Source of the DNA: Pseudomonadota bacterium
Lineage (GTDB): Bacteria; Desulfobacterota; Binatia; Binatales; Binataceae
DNA length: 64,000 bases
NCBI GenBank assembly: GCA_021324755.1
Contig: JAJPIL010000007.1
Span: 186,001 to 250,000, forward strand
Reading direction: 5' to 3'
Each line of letters starts with the position of its first letter. The stretch's first letter is position 1. This document shows, piece by piece, positions 9,114-18,193 of this stretch. The notes below the pieces were generated by a model, which saw only the letters and a list, made by a program, of their open reading frames with translations, did not search any database and was not told where the DNA came from. The position numbers were made by a program, and so were the translations under genes.

Positions 9114-11189
9114 CTAAGACCCAGCCGCGGTGGGTGTTTGACCGATAGACTCAAGCTCTCGCTGGAAGAGACGAAGCGCACTCGGGCGGGCTGCAGCGAC
9201 AATAAGAACGTCGCCCTCATTGAGCGGCCTATCCGGGTCGGCCAGCGTGAACCCTTCAGTGGGTTTGGAAGCGTCTCGAATAGCAAGCACGCTTACGCCG
9301 AACTTCGCCCGTGGTTGGAGCTCTCGGAGAGTTTTGCCTGACGCGGCGCGGGGAACGGTAAGGCGTATCGCTCTATAACCTGACGACCACGGTATCTCAA
9401 CGTCTGTAAGCGACATTGCGGATAGCGAAATCGCCGCTCGCGAGGCTGCCTGGGCAATCGCATGGCGTGTTACAAGGCCAAGATAACGTCGGTTCCTTGT
9501 GTCTTCTATCACAGGAAGCTCGTCGAGCCCTTCCGCATTCATCATTTGCAGCGCTTCGTCCAGGTTCGAACTTGGGATGACTGCTTGAGCTTGCGCGCGG
9601 CACAGGTCGTGCGCATTAATCAACGTTCCTAGGTCGACGCCGAGCGAAAGTAGCGCCAGAAGGTCTCGCACTACGATAACTCCAACGAGCGACCCACGAT
9701 TGTCAACCACGGGCAAACTGCTCACGGGAACTTCTCCAGCTAGGCGCAACACGTCAGGCAGACTCAACTTGTCGGACACTACGGGCACGTTTGAACTCAT
9801 CACATCGCTGACCGGGATTTGTCTCATGATGAGGCGCTCGCGACCAATTGCGAGACTTTTTCCTTCAAGGGCCAGTGCATACGTATCCAACGACTCTCGC
9901 TGGAGCATGCGGGATACCAACAGCGCTAACGTGCTGCTGATGAGAATCGGCAAAGCGATGGTATAGCTATGGGTCATCTCGAAGAGAAGGAAAGCTGCCG
10001 TCAACGGGGCGTGCGTTGTGGCGGTCAAAAAGGTGCCCAACCCAACCAACGCATACGAACCTCTAGGTCCGGTAAGTCCTGGGGCGAGCATCGTAGAAAC
10101 TCCACGAAACATTCCACCTACCATTGTCCCGATGTAAAAGATCGGGCCAAAAATACCGCCAGGCACACCCGAGCCGAGCGCGAGCGGGCACGACAGGATC
10201 TTCGCAATCGCCAACATAGCCATTCTTTGCGGCAGCAGTTTGCCCGCTAGCGCGAGATTTATAACCGGATAGCCGTCCGACAGATTTTCCGGAACTACCG
10301 TGGCGATTAGGCCTCCAATTAGCAGGCCAACACACAAACGAAGCGCCAACGGATAACCGCTGCGGCGAAATACCTGAGCGACCCAGTGAAACAGTTTGAT
10401 AAAACCCGCAGCCAACCCTCCCATCACCAGACCCATCGTTGCGTACGTGACGAGCTCGATGTTGCGCACGAACTCGAACGTTTGCACCTTAAAGACGGTG
10501 GCGCCGCCGAGAATCGCCCGAGAGGTCACCACCGCGCTGGTGGTCGCTATTATCAGCAGGGTAAGGTTCGCCAGCTCCATATCCCCCAGCAAGATGATCT
10601 CCTGCGCGAAAAGAAGACCTCCTATAGGCGCGTTGAACGTGGTGGCAATCGTCGCGCCAGCCCCGCATGCTATCAACACCTTGGCCCTGTTTTGATCGAG
10701 GCCTAAAAGCCTAGCCAATGTGGCACCCAGCGAGCCGCCGACTTGTGCCACTGGACCCTCGCGGCCAACCGACGCTCCGGCACCCAGCGAAACCGCGGCG
10801 GCAGCAGCTTTTACGAAGATTGACCGCGCCGGGAGCTTGCCCCCGCCCAGATGAATCGAGGCCAAAAACTCCGGAAAGCCGTAGCCTAAAACTTCACCCG
10901 GAAAGAGATAATGCAGGGTCAAAAGGGGAATCGCGCCGCTTAGAAACACCAATGGCAACGGTATACCTAGTTGTTGCCGTTCCAGCGCCTGAAAAAGCCA
11001 AGTGCTTTGCGCGATAAGCCAGCGAAATCCCAGGTTCGCCAGCGCCCCGAAAACTCCAACGATTACCGCCGCGCCTATCAGGCGAACATACTCTAATTGT
11101 TCGCGTTCGACCTGTAGTGCCTTGCCGATCTTGGGCCCAACTGTCGACGTCGTAAGCCCGACGTCTCTACTTTTGCCGTTCACAGCCAA
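9114..11189 (-). CDS. CLC-family anion channel/transporter with CBS pair and RCK_C domain
   Basis: The 691-residue inner-membrane protein has the CLC signature GREGPVAQ with the gating Glu144, the GGIFGP motif, and FNAPIGGLLFAQEI. Two CBS domains (about 460-590) and a TrkA-C/RCK_C domain (about 605-685) follow, suggesting nucleotide or ligand control from the cytoplasm. Two functional positions differ from the E. coli antiporter. The anion-contacting Ser of GSGIPE is Tyr103 (GYGFPE), and the inner proton glutamate is Ile198. The second change is typical of CLCs that work as channels, so coupled H+ exchange is doubtful. The start overlaps the upstream hydrolase stop by 23 bases, so the two genes are translationally linked. 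Confidence 0.92.
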   Translation of the reverse strand: MAVNGKSRDVGLTTSTVGPKIGKALQVEREQLEYVRLIGAAVIVGVFGALANLGFRWLIAQSTWLFQALERQQLGIPLPLVFLSGAIPLLTLHYLFPGEVLGYGFPEFLASIHLGGGKLPARSIFVKAAAAAVSLGAGASVGREGPVAQVGGSLGATLARLLGLDQNRAKVLIACGAGATIATTFNAPIGGLLFAQEIILLGDMELANLTLLIIATTSAVVTSRAILGGATVFKVQTFEFVRNIELVTYATMGLVMGGLAAGFIKLFHWVAQVFRRSGYPLALRLCVGLLIGGLIATVVPENLSDGYPVINLALAGKLLPQRMAMLAIAKILSCPLALGSGVPGGIFGPIFYIGTMVGGMFRGVSTMLAPGLTGPRGSYALVGLGTFLTATTHAPLTAAFLLFEMTHSYTIALPILISSTLALLVSRMLQRESLDTYALALEGKSLAIGRERLIMRQIPVSDVMSSNVPVVSDKLSLPDVLRLAGEVPVSSLPVVDNRGSLVGVIVVRDLLALLSLGVDLGTLINAHDLCRAQAQAVIPSSNLDEALQMMNAEGLDELPVIEDTRNRRYLGLVTRHAIAQAASRAAISLSAMSLTDVEIPWSSGYRAIRLTVPRAASGKTLRELQPRAKFGVSVLAIRDASKPTEGFTLADPDRPLNEGDVLIVAAARPSALRLFQRELESIGQTPTAAGS

Positions 11190-12057
11190 AGAACGATCTT
11201 ACGGTCCGCAAGAATTCTTCCAGTTGATCGTGATGGACCCAGTGGTCAGCTCCTTTGATCGTTACCTTGGTAGCGTGGGCAAAGGCGTCGGTACGTCGGT
11301 CTTTTTCCCAGTCTATGCTCCATTTGCGCGACCTGTCGCCCTGGATTAGAAGAGTCGGGCATGCGATTCGGCTCCAGATTTCCATCGCTTCTTGGAGATT
11401 GAATCGATAAGGCGAGGTAGAGCGGGTGTAATTGTCGAATTTCCACGAGTAGGTCCCGTCTTCGTTGCGGCGAACTCCGTGGACTGTCAAGTGACGCGCC
11501 TGCTCCTCGCTGAGATTAGGATTGGCTTGGCGCATCCGTTCTATCGCGTCTTCGATCCGCGCGTAGCGGCGAACCTGGCGCGAGGCGAGCGCTCGCATGT
11601 CTGCCACCCATTGGCGCATCCGCTCTGGCGCCGGCGCATTACTGATCATCGAAAGCGGAGGACCGAGCCCTTCGATCGACACAACCCTTTTGACCCGTTC
11701 AGGAAAAACGCCAGCATATTGAAGCGCTACGGCGCCTCCCAACGAATGGCCGATCAGATGGACCTCCTGATTACCGAGCACTTCCATGAGTTGGACGACG
11801 TCCAATACGTAGTCAATTAGCGCATAACTCCCACCGATCGCCCAATCGGAATCGCCGTGTCCCCGCAAATCAGGCGCCACGACATGAAAATTCTGGCGCA
11901 GGTCAAGCGCCACCCAGTCCCAACTTCGGCAATGGTCCTGGCTGCCGTGGATAAGCAGTAACAACGGCTTGTCGTGATTGCCCCAGTCCACGTAGTGAAG
12001 CTTGAGCCGCTGGGAGTAAAAGTAATGAGAAGTCGGACCCAGGATATGCTCGCTCAC
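11167..12057 (-). CDS. Alpha/beta-fold hydrolase
   Basis: A 296-residue cytoplasmic alpha/beta hydrolase. It shows the oxyanion region LLIHGSQDHCRSWD, the nucleophile elbow LIGHSLGGAVAL and a C-terminal catalytic His in KGADHWVHHDQLEEF. The closest described relatives by pattern are haloalkane dehalogenase/epoxide hydrolase-like esterases, but the nucleophile is Ser, so an esterase or C-C hydrolase is more likely. A GGAGG 9 bases before the GTG supports the start. Its 3' end overlaps the CLC gene by 23 bases. Confidence 0.88.
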   Translation of the reverse strand: MSEHILGPTSHYFYSQRLKLHYVDWGNHDKPLLLLIHGSQDHCRSWDWVALDLRQNFHVVAPDLRGHGDSDWAIGGSYALIDYVLDVVQLMEVLGNQEVHLIGHSLGGAVALQYAGVFPERVKRVVSIEGLGPPLSMISNAPAPERMRQWVADMRALASRQVRRYARIEDAIERMRQANPNLSEEQARHLTVHGVRRNEDGTYSWKFDNYTRSTSPYRFNLQEAMEIWSRIACPTLLIQGDRSRKWSIDWEKDRRTDAFAHATKVTIKGADHWVHHDQLEEFLRTVRSFFGCERQK

Positions 12058-12188
12058 GCTCTATTGCCTCCTTGTCGTTGGCTTTAGACCTCTCGGTACG
12101 CTTCTGGCCCTGCGCCGGTCGAGTTGCAGCCTTTCTAGCTTCGCAGACTTGCTGCTTTACCCTTGCGGCACGAGGCTATTAGCGTCGA

Positions 12189-13400
12189 TTATTTTATCGC
12201 GCCTAGCTCGCGCCATCGGGCTATATCTGCATCACGATAGCCCAATTCGCGAAGAATCTCGTCCGTATGTTGGCCGACCTTCGGGGCCACGGTTCGCACT
12301 GATCCAGGAGTAGCCGAAAACTTTAACGAGATGCCAATTTGTTTGACGCGTTGACCCTCGTCGGTCTCAAGTTCGACGATCATCTGTCTTGCTTTGACCT
12401 GCGGGTCCTGTTCGACCTCGTCGAGCGTTAACATCCGACCGACGCACACATCTACCGTCTTGAGCAGCTCGAGCCACTCATCGCGGGTTTTGGTTCGGAA
12501 AATCTCCTCGAACGCTTTTCGTAACTCCGGATAACGTGCCTTATCCGCGCGCAGAGGGGCCAAGTCCTCGCGACCGAGAGCTTTGCACAGATTGGCGAAA
12601 AACCAAGGTTCGATCGCCGCGATCGTAATGTATTTGTCGTCCTTGGTGAGAAACGCCTCGTAGAAGGGCGAGCCGCCGTCAAAAGGGCCCTCCCCGCGCC
12701 CTGGAATCCGGCCGGTAGCAAAGTAGGTCGAAAATGTCTGCGCCATCACTAGCATCGTGCCGTCCATCATCGCTACGTCTATATACTGACCTCGCCCCGT
12801 TTGGTTTCTTGCATAGAGCGCAGCGAGGATGCCGATTGCAGCGTGCATGCCGCCGCCGGCGTAGTCCGCCAACAAATTGTGGGGAATCGTAGGCGGTTGA
12901 TTTGGCCGACCGAGCACCGACAACGCGCCCGCAGTGGCGATATAGTTAAGATCGTGACCGACCATGTCTCGGTATGGCCCGGTTTGACCATAACCCGTGA
13001 TAGCGCAGTAAATTACCCTCGGATTACGCAAAGATACGGTTTCGTAATCGATTCCTAGACGCTTGGCAACTCCAGGGCGAAACTCCTCGACGATGACATC
13101 GGCTCGCTGAGCGAGGCGTAGATAAATCTCCTTGCCCGCCTGGGTCTTGAGATTGAGCGCGATCGAACGTTTGTTGCGCGCCAAGGCGTTAAAGGGCGAG
13201 GTTAGATGGCTCGTTATGTGCTCGGGCGCTATGCCGGCAGCCTTGGCCTGTTCCGCTCGTCTTCCGGTGGGTGGACCCGGCTCGTCTACTCTTATCACCT
13301 CCGCTCCCAAGTCGCCCAGGATCATCGTGCAATGCGGTCCAGGAGCAAGCCGCGAGAGGTCTAGAACCTTGATTCCACTTAACGGTCCTTCGCTTCCCAT
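12189..13400 (-). CDS. Family III CoA-transferase, alpha-methylacyl-CoA racemase-like
   Basis: From the ATG at 13400 the product is 403 residues and starts MGSEGPLSGIKVLDLSRLAP; an upstream extension to 13514 is open but has no family similarity. The N-terminal LAPGPHCTMILGDLGAEVIR, GHDLNYIA (His149-Asp150) and NLLADYAGGGM match alpha-methylacyl-CoA racemases, which use a His/Asp pair for proton shuttling. CaiB-type transferases share the fold, so the reaction is not certain. Either way it acts on an acyl-CoA in the cytoplasm. The neighbouring alpha/beta hydrolase on the same strand could act in the same degradation path, by inference only. Confidence 0.87.
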   Translation of the reverse strand: MGSEGPLSGIKVLDLSRLAPGPHCTMILGDLGAEVIRVDEPGPPTGRRAEQAKAAGIAPEHITSHLTSPFNALARNKRSIALNLKTQAGKEIYLRLAQRADVIVEEFRPGVAKRLGIDYETVSLRNPRVIYCAITGYGQTGPYRDMVGHDLNYIATAGALSVLGRPNQPPTIPHNLLADYAGGGMHAAIGILAALYARNQTGRGQYIDVAMMDGTMLVMAQTFSTYFATGRIPGRGEGPFDGGSPFYEAFLTKDDKYITIAAIEPWFFANLCKALGREDLAPLRADKARYPELRKAFEEIFRTKTRDEWLELLKTVDVCVGRMLTLDEVEQDPQVKARQMIVELETDEGQRVKQIGISLKFSATPGSVRTVAPKVGQHTDEILRELGYRDADIARWRELGAIK

Positions 13401-13852
13401 CTTGAGACGGCCCCTTTCGTCGTTGAATTTTAATTTGATTTGCTTAGTCTGGTTGCCGTTTAAAAGTCCTACCTGAAAACTTCCGCAGAGCTGAGGCGTC
13501 TTGCGGTTTTGCAAGTTTTAGTAGCTGCCAAAGCGTATTCGTCATCCGCGGCGCTCGAGATCAAGTGCCCGGTTATACGCTCCGACGTGAGCGCGAACGC
13601 TTCCAGGGAATTCTAATCCTTTTGTGTCGGCTAAGCACTTGCCGGTCCGCTTATTGTAAGACATTGTTAGACATTTTCTTAAGAGTGAGCGCTAGGCACA
13701 GAACGGCAGCGATTCTTATGAAAGCTGGTGGCAGTTAATTGAGCCAATAGCGATACTTCCGGTTTACGAACGGAGCTTTCAGGCTCAAAGTTGAACCGGC
13801 CTCTCAAGCCCGGTTATTTAAACAAACCAGAATGAAGTTACAATCGCGTTTG
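13401..13852. other. Intergenic region upstream of the racemase-like gene
   Basis: About 450 bases, including the unlikely 114-base N-terminal extension of the downstream gene. No gene, RNA or strong hairpin seen. The sequence near 13655-13690 is AT-rich and could hold a promoter for the minus-strand gene, but no clear boxes are visible. Confidence 0.35.
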
Positions 13853-14692
13853 TCAGGTCAGTGAGGCTCTCACTTTGTTCAATAAAGTGGCCAGATTACT
13901 TAGACCCGTTGCCATGTGCGCACCGTACCAATGCAGGTCTCGCCCACTTATCAAAACCACACGGCGCGCTAAGGCTGGAGGCAATGCTTGCTTGAGCTCG
14001 TCGACGTCCTTCGGCCGAAACCGATAGGGTTCGTCGGGCAACAATATTAGGTGGGGCTGACGGTTGAGTGCTTCTCCTATCGTGACTCTCGGATACCGCT
14101 CTGCAGCTTCGGCGAAGATGTTTTTAAGTCCGATTAGGCGCAGCACGTCGTGAGCGTACGTGTCCGAGTTGAACGTTATCCATGGAGATTTCCAGACCGG
14201 GCAAAAAACTCGCAAGTTGAGCTTGCTCCAGATGCCGAGCTGCATCTCGATGTGGCTTACTGCGCTTACAATTTGACGCGCAAGAAGCGAGGCTTTAGTC
14301 TCTCGACCCGTAATCTTGCCTAACGCGAGAATTGTTTCGACCGCCCCTCCCACGCTTCGAGGGTACGTTACATATACAGGGATGCCTTTGCTGCGCAGCC
14401 ATTCCACGTCTTCTCGCCGATTTTCCTCGGCGTTAGCGATCACCAAATCGGGGTCAAGCGCGACAATAGCGCTAAGGTCTGGGTTTTTAGTCCCCCCTAC
14501 TTTAGGTAGGCGCTTGACCGCGTCAGCTGGGGCGACGCAAAACCGAGTGACCCCGACAACCTCTTGCTCGAGCCCCAGCGCAAACAACGTCTCCGTTAAG
14601 CTCGGCACGAGCGAGACGATCCTTTCGGGCGTCCCGTTCAGTTCCACCGTATAGCCGGTTTCATCCACGAACGCCCTGCTAGTTCTCAGCAT
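13853..14692 (-). CDS. Cobalamin/metal-chelate substrate-binding protein, BtuF-like, no signal peptide
   Basis: A 279-residue helical-backbone binding protein. The N-lobe has RIVSLVPSLTETLFALGLEQ and GVTRFC, and the middle has GGTKNPDLSAIVALDPDLVIAN, all characteristic of the BtuF/cobalamin-binding family (TroA-like fold). In transport systems this protein sits in the periplasm, but here the first residues (MLRTSRAFVDETGYTVEL) are not a signal peptide. No BtuC or BtuD gene is adjacent. It may therefore be cytoplasmic, or the true start is lost. The genome also has a B12-dependent ribonucleotide reductase, so a corrinoid ligand would make sense. Confidence 0.8.
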   Translation of the reverse strand: MLRTSRAFVDETGYTVELNGTPERIVSLVPSLTETLFALGLEQEVVGVTRFCVAPADAVKRLPKVGGTKNPDLSAIVALDPDLVIANAEENRREDVEWLRSKGIPVYVTYPRSVGGAVETILALGKITGRETKASLLARQIVSAVSHIEMQLGIWSKLNLRVFCPVWKSPWITFNSDTYAHDVLRLIGLKNIFAEAAERYPRVTIGEALNRQPHLILLPDEPYRFRPKDVDELKQALPPALARRVVLISGRDLHWYGAHMATGLSNLATLLNKVRASLT

Positions 14693-15013
14693 ATGCGCCC
14701 CGTTACTTGAATACTTTTAAGCATACGGCGTTTCTCAAGCGTCAATCAAAGCCGACAGGCGCGACTGCAGCTTTTTAAGCTTTCCGTCGAGAATAACGAA
14801 ACTGCCCGTGCAGAGGTGCTGCAATTTTTGCGAAAAACAAGCGCGGCATCCTCGACAGCTTGCCTTAAGGGCGTTTTGTCGGGAGCAATTATGTTAGGAA
14901 AATCGAACCGCTCAGCGCGAGAACGGACAAAGCAATGACGGGAGCCAGGGCCAAAGCCCAAAAATACATGCAAAGTTTTGCCAGTTGGCGAACTGTGAAA
15001 GACCGTTTGTCGC
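14693..15013. other. Intergenic region upstream of the BtuF-like gene
   Basis: 321 bases. I looked for a cobalamin riboswitch because the next gene is BtuF-like, and did not see its conserved core. A 125-codon minus-strand frame (14746-15123) overlaps the reductase gene, is Ser/Arg/Cys-rich and is not protein-like. Confidence 0.35.
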
Positions 15014-16285
15014 CTAGCCCTTAGCGCGACTTCGCAAGACAAAGTCGCGCAACCACTCGAGCACGAAGCGGCGAAGCGGACGTTCGTCGAGCTGGCGGAC
15101 GCCGTTATACCAGTCGAGCGCAATCTCTCTCGCCGAACGGCTAAGCGCGAGCAGATGGCACAAAAGCTTATGCCGAGGTCCGTAGAAGAGGCGAGCAGCT
15201 AGAGCAAGGCGAGCGAGTTTATGCCCGATCGCGCCTTGATGCAAAGCGGCGTCGTAGTCAGAAAGCGCGGCGCGGTCTCCGTCAAGGAACCGCGCGATAG
15301 CGTTTGCGGCAAGCTTCCCGTGTTCAAAAGCAACCGAGATCCCCTCCCCCATCATCGGATCCACTCCGGCCGCATCACCAACGAGCAGCGTTTGCCCGCT
15401 GACAAAGCGCTGTTCCCAATCGTACCATCTAATCGGCGCGCTCCGAACGATAGTTCGACCCGCACCATGTTTGGTCGGTCGATGTTCAGGAAACGCTCTC
15501 CATAGTGCCCGTTCCAGTTCCGCCCTGGACTTGTGGTCATCGAGGGCACGACTTGGCGCCTGCTCATAGATGCCCAGGTTTAGATGGGGAAGTCCGCGGA
15601 TCAAACACGGAAATGCCCACGCATAACCAGAAACATTCCATCCTACGCAGCGAAAATCGAACTTGTAAAGCTGAGAGGCGAACTCTTGGCTCACCGCCGG
15701 GTCGACTGGCACGTCGGCGACTAACGCTCTGCCGACCGCTTTTTTCATCCCGCCGAACAATGTGGCCCGCACCTTGCTGCTCGATCCATCTGCGCCCACC
15801 AAAACGTCGGCCTCGACGCAGCCCTTTGGCGTGATGACCAGCATCGTGCGCCCTCTGCTCACGATTTGCTCAGCAGGTGTGTTTTCGCACAGAAGAAGCC
15901 CCCGCTGGCGAGCCTCTTGTGCGAGCCACCCGTCAAATTCGTCGCGCCTTACCACATAGCACAAAGCCTCTTGGCGTTCGTGCTCGAAGATCCCAGCTTC
16001 GGTGATCGCCCTGCCACGTCGGACCTCGACTGACGGTACCGCAAGCTTTAGACCGAGCTCGGCGAGCAAGTTTTGCGTCTTTGGAATCAGCCCACCGGCG
16101 CAAACTTTCGGCCGCGGATGCTGCCGCTTTTCAAGTGCCACGACATGACCAGCAAGGCTTGGCTTAAGCTTAAGAAGGAATAGCGCAGTGGCAAGTCCGG
16201 CCGGACCGGATCCGACGATAAGGACCTTGCAACGCTCGGGCAGAAAATTCTTAGCCAACAACGGTTTCACATCTTTCTGTAACAC
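15014..16285 (-). CDS. Geranylgeranyl reductase family FAD-dependent oxidoreductase
   Basis: 423 residues with the FAD dinucleotide motif KVLIVGSGPAGLATALF near the N-terminus, the family segment RPKVCAGGLIPK, and the second FAD motif LLVGDAAGVDPMMGEGISVAFEHG. These are typical of geranylgeranyl reductases, which saturate isoprenoid chains of lipids, quinones or chlorophyll. No photosynthesis gene is nearby, so quinone or membrane-isoprenoid saturation is more likely. The start is a weakly supported GTG, and another start may lie within the first 18 residues. The C-terminal helical tail is basic. Confidence 0.85.
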   Translation of the reverse strand: MLQKDVKPLLAKNFLPERCKVLIVGSGPAGLATALFLLKLKPSLAGHVVALEKRQHPRPKVCAGGLIPKTQNLLAELGLKLAVPSVEVRRGRAITEAGIFEHERQEALCYVVRRDEFDGWLAQEARQRGLLLCENTPAEQIVSRGRTMLVITPKGCVEADVLVGADGSSSKVRATLFGGMKKAVGRALVADVPVDPAVSQEFASQLYKFDFRCVGWNVSGYAWAFPCLIRGLPHLNLGIYEQAPSRALDDHKSRAELERALWRAFPEHRPTKHGAGRTIVRSAPIRWYDWEQRFVSGQTLLVGDAAGVDPMMGEGISVAFEHGKLAANAIARFLDGDRAALSDYDAALHQGAIGHKLARLALAARLFYGPRHKLLCHLLALSRSAREIALDWYNGVRQLDERPLRRFVLEWLRDFVLRSRAKG

Positions 16286-16586
16286 TTTGCCAGGATGTCA
16301 CAGACATTATGTTCTTGACACCCACTTGCGACGCAAAATCGATGGTTGGTCTGCCTTGCCAAAGTTCAATTGTATGGGGTTACGCAGCGAGAAGAGATGG
16401 GCTCCTGAACGCAGTTTGCTTTCGTTTATCCATTATCAGGGAGCGAATCGAAATCGGTTCCTCTCGTGCAGGTTTCCCGGCCTTCTTGGATACCCGCGAG
16501 CGTGCCGAAAATTTTGACCAAGCCGACGTTTCAGCTGCGCCAGGAGCCAGCCAGCAGATTGTTGGCCCCTGGCGCTCAGCTAGAAA
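16286..16586. other. Intergenic region between degP and the reductase gene
   Basis: 301 bases, containing the hairpin listed at 16537-16575 near the degP end. The rest shows no gene. A 109-codon plus-strand frame crossing into the reductase gene (16188-16517) has no domain and is rejected. Confidence 0.4.
16537..16575 (-). terminator. Strong 3' hairpin after degP
   Basis: GCGCCAGG (16537-16544) and CCTGGCGC (16568-16575) form a perfect 8-bp stem, and the interior can pair further (TGGC with GCCA). It begins 11 bases past the degP stop on the minus strand. No clear U-run follows, so it may be a Rho-assisted end or an mRNA-stabilising hairpin rather than a classical terminator. Confidence 0.5.
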
Positions 16587-18167
16587 CTACCCTTGAGGCT
16601 TGAGGGTCAGAAACAGCGAGATATTGCCCCGTTGGACGAGTAGCAAGACAGGGTCTTTTTGCTTTTTGGCCTTGTTGGCCTCGTCGATGAACTGCTGGAT
16701 CGAGTCGATTTTGTGGCGATTGATTTCGAGCAAGACATCGCCTGGCTGTAACCCCGCGTCCGCGGCTGGCGTGTCGGGCCGGACGTTTTTGATCACTACG
16801 CCCTTATCGGTTTGCAAATTGTATTGACGCGCGAGTTCAGGCGAGTTAGGCGCCACCTGAAGGCCCCAATCGCTACTCGGCGTTTCGCTTTTAGCGCTAG
16901 CTACTTCGGTGTCTTTGAGCTCGCCGACTTTGACCTGGATGGTTTGCTCCTTGCCGTCGCGCAGAACCTTGACCGTGGCGACTTTGCCGACCGGTGTCTC
17001 CGCGACAAGCTCGGGCAAGTCATGCTCCTCTTTGACCGGATGGCCGTCGAACTCGATAATTATGTCCCCGCGTTTTATACCGGCGCGCTCAGCTGGACTA
17101 TCTTTCTGGACGTTGGCGACGAGCGCTCCTTCGGGCTTGGCCAGGCCAAAAGACCGTGCCAGATCAGGCGTTACTTCCTGAATTTCGACGCCAAGCCATC
17201 CGCGAATCACCCGGCCATGTTCCTTTAGCTGCTCCATGACGCTCTTGGCCAGGTCGATCGGGATCGCAAACCCGATCCCTGCATATTCGCCGGTGCGACT
17301 GTAGATCGCCGTGTTGATACCGACGACGTTACCGTACACGTCGAACAGCGGACCGCCTGAGTTGCCCGGATTAATCGAAGCATCGGTCTGGATGTAGTTG
17401 TCGTAGTTGCCGCCGAGAACTCGGCCTTTAGCACTGACGATGCCGGCAGTGACGGTGAGGGAAAAGCCGAAGGGATTGCCGATCGCAACCACCCAATCGC
17501 CAACTTGCGTTTTAGCAGAACTTCCCAACGTGGCGGCTTGAAGCGGCTCTTTGGCGTCAATTTTGATAAGCGCTAGGTCAGTTTTTGGGTCTTTGCCGAC
17601 GACTTTGGCCTTGAACTCGCGCTTATCCATCAAGGTTACGTTAATCTCCTCAGCACCGCCAATCACGTGATTGTTCGTTAGGATGTAGCCGTCGGGAGAC
17701 ACGATCACGCCGGAGCCGAGCCCGTGCTGCTTGAATTCGCGCGGCATCGGTTGGCCAAAGAAACGACGGAATTGCTCAAATGGGTCTAGGGGTCCGAACG
17801 GAGAGGGTCCCGGTGGGCCTTCCTGCGGCCCTTCAGGTTGTCCTTCGCCTCCAAACCCGGGGAAAGCTAGGCCTTTGACACGTTGCGTTACCGAAACGTT
17901 GACCACGGTCGGCATTACCCGTTTGACCAGCGGCGCAAAGGACGCAATGCCCACGGGCGGATTCGTCGCTTCCACGGCTACCTGGGAGGCTGGCAATTTT
18001 TGTGAACTCTCACTGGACGCTGCGCCCGGGGCTGAAGCGCCTGGGGATGAACCAGACGTGTCGGCATGCTTTTCGGAACCCCAAAGCGAGAAACCATAGA
18101 CCAGCGCCTGGCCAAGAACTAACCCCACGATCAAGCAACTTGCCAGACTGGCTATCTTTTTGAACAT
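16587..18167 (-). CDS. degP: Periplasmic serine protease/chaperone of the DegP/HtrA family
   Basis: 526 residues from the ATG at 18167, which has AGGAGG 6 bases upstream; a GTG one codon earlier is too close. Order: N-terminal signal anchor (to about 30), a Pro/Gly-rich linker, a trypsin-like protease domain with His (TNNHVIGGA), Asp (KTDLALIKID) and Ser (NPGNSGGPLFD), then two PDZ domains (about 300-400 and 420-520). It degrades or refolds damaged envelope proteins. The length and PDZ pair fit the Do subfamily. The Pro-rich segment GEGQPEGPQEGPPGPSPFGP occupies the regulatory LA-loop region, a common place for variation. Other Do-family names (DegQ, MucD) cannot be excluded. Confidence 0.93.
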   Translation of the reverse strand: MFKKIASLASCLIVGLVLGQALVYGFSLWGSEKHADTSGSSPGASAPGAASSESSQKLPASQVAVEATNPPVGIASFAPLVKRVMPTVVNVSVTQRVKGLAFPGFGGEGQPEGPQEGPPGPSPFGPLDPFEQFRRFFGQPMPREFKQHGLGSGVIVSPDGYILTNNHVIGGAEEINVTLMDKREFKAKVVGKDPKTDLALIKIDAKEPLQAATLGSSAKTQVGDWVVAIGNPFGFSLTVTAGIVSAKGRVLGGNYDNYIQTDASINPGNSGGPLFDVYGNVVGINTAIYSRTGEYAGIGFAIPIDLAKSVMEQLKEHGRVIRGWLGVEIQEVTPDLARSFGLAKPEGALVANVQKDSPAERAGIKRGDIIIEFDGHPVKEEHDLPELVAETPVGKVATVKVLRDGKEQTIQVKVGELKDTEVASAKSETPSSDWGLQVAPNSPELARQYNLQTDKGVVIKNVRPDTPAADAGLQPGDVLLEINRHKIDSIQQFIDEANKAKKQKDPVLLLVQRGNISLFLTLKPQG

Positions 18168-18173
18168 CACATT

Positions 18174-18193
18174 CCTCCTGACCCTTTAGGGTC
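18174..18193 (-). promoter_or_regulatory. degP ribosome-binding site abutting a small palindrome
   Basis: On the minus strand the AGGAGG of degP (18174-18179) is immediately preceded by GACCCTAAAGGGTC (18180-18193), a 6-bp inverted repeat with a 2-base centre. As RNA it could form a weak hairpin next to the Shine-Dalgarno site and melt with heat, which would suit a stress protease. This is inference from position alone. Confidence 0.3.

Noticed and set aside
14693-15013. Cobalamin riboswitch before the BtuF-like gene or before nrdJ
   Set aside because: I looked for the conserved B12-box core in both leaders on the correct strand and did not see it.
14746-15123. Minus-strand open frame of 125 codons
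   Set aside because: Overlaps the 3' end of the reductase gene, with Ser/Arg/Cys-rich, non-protein-like composition.
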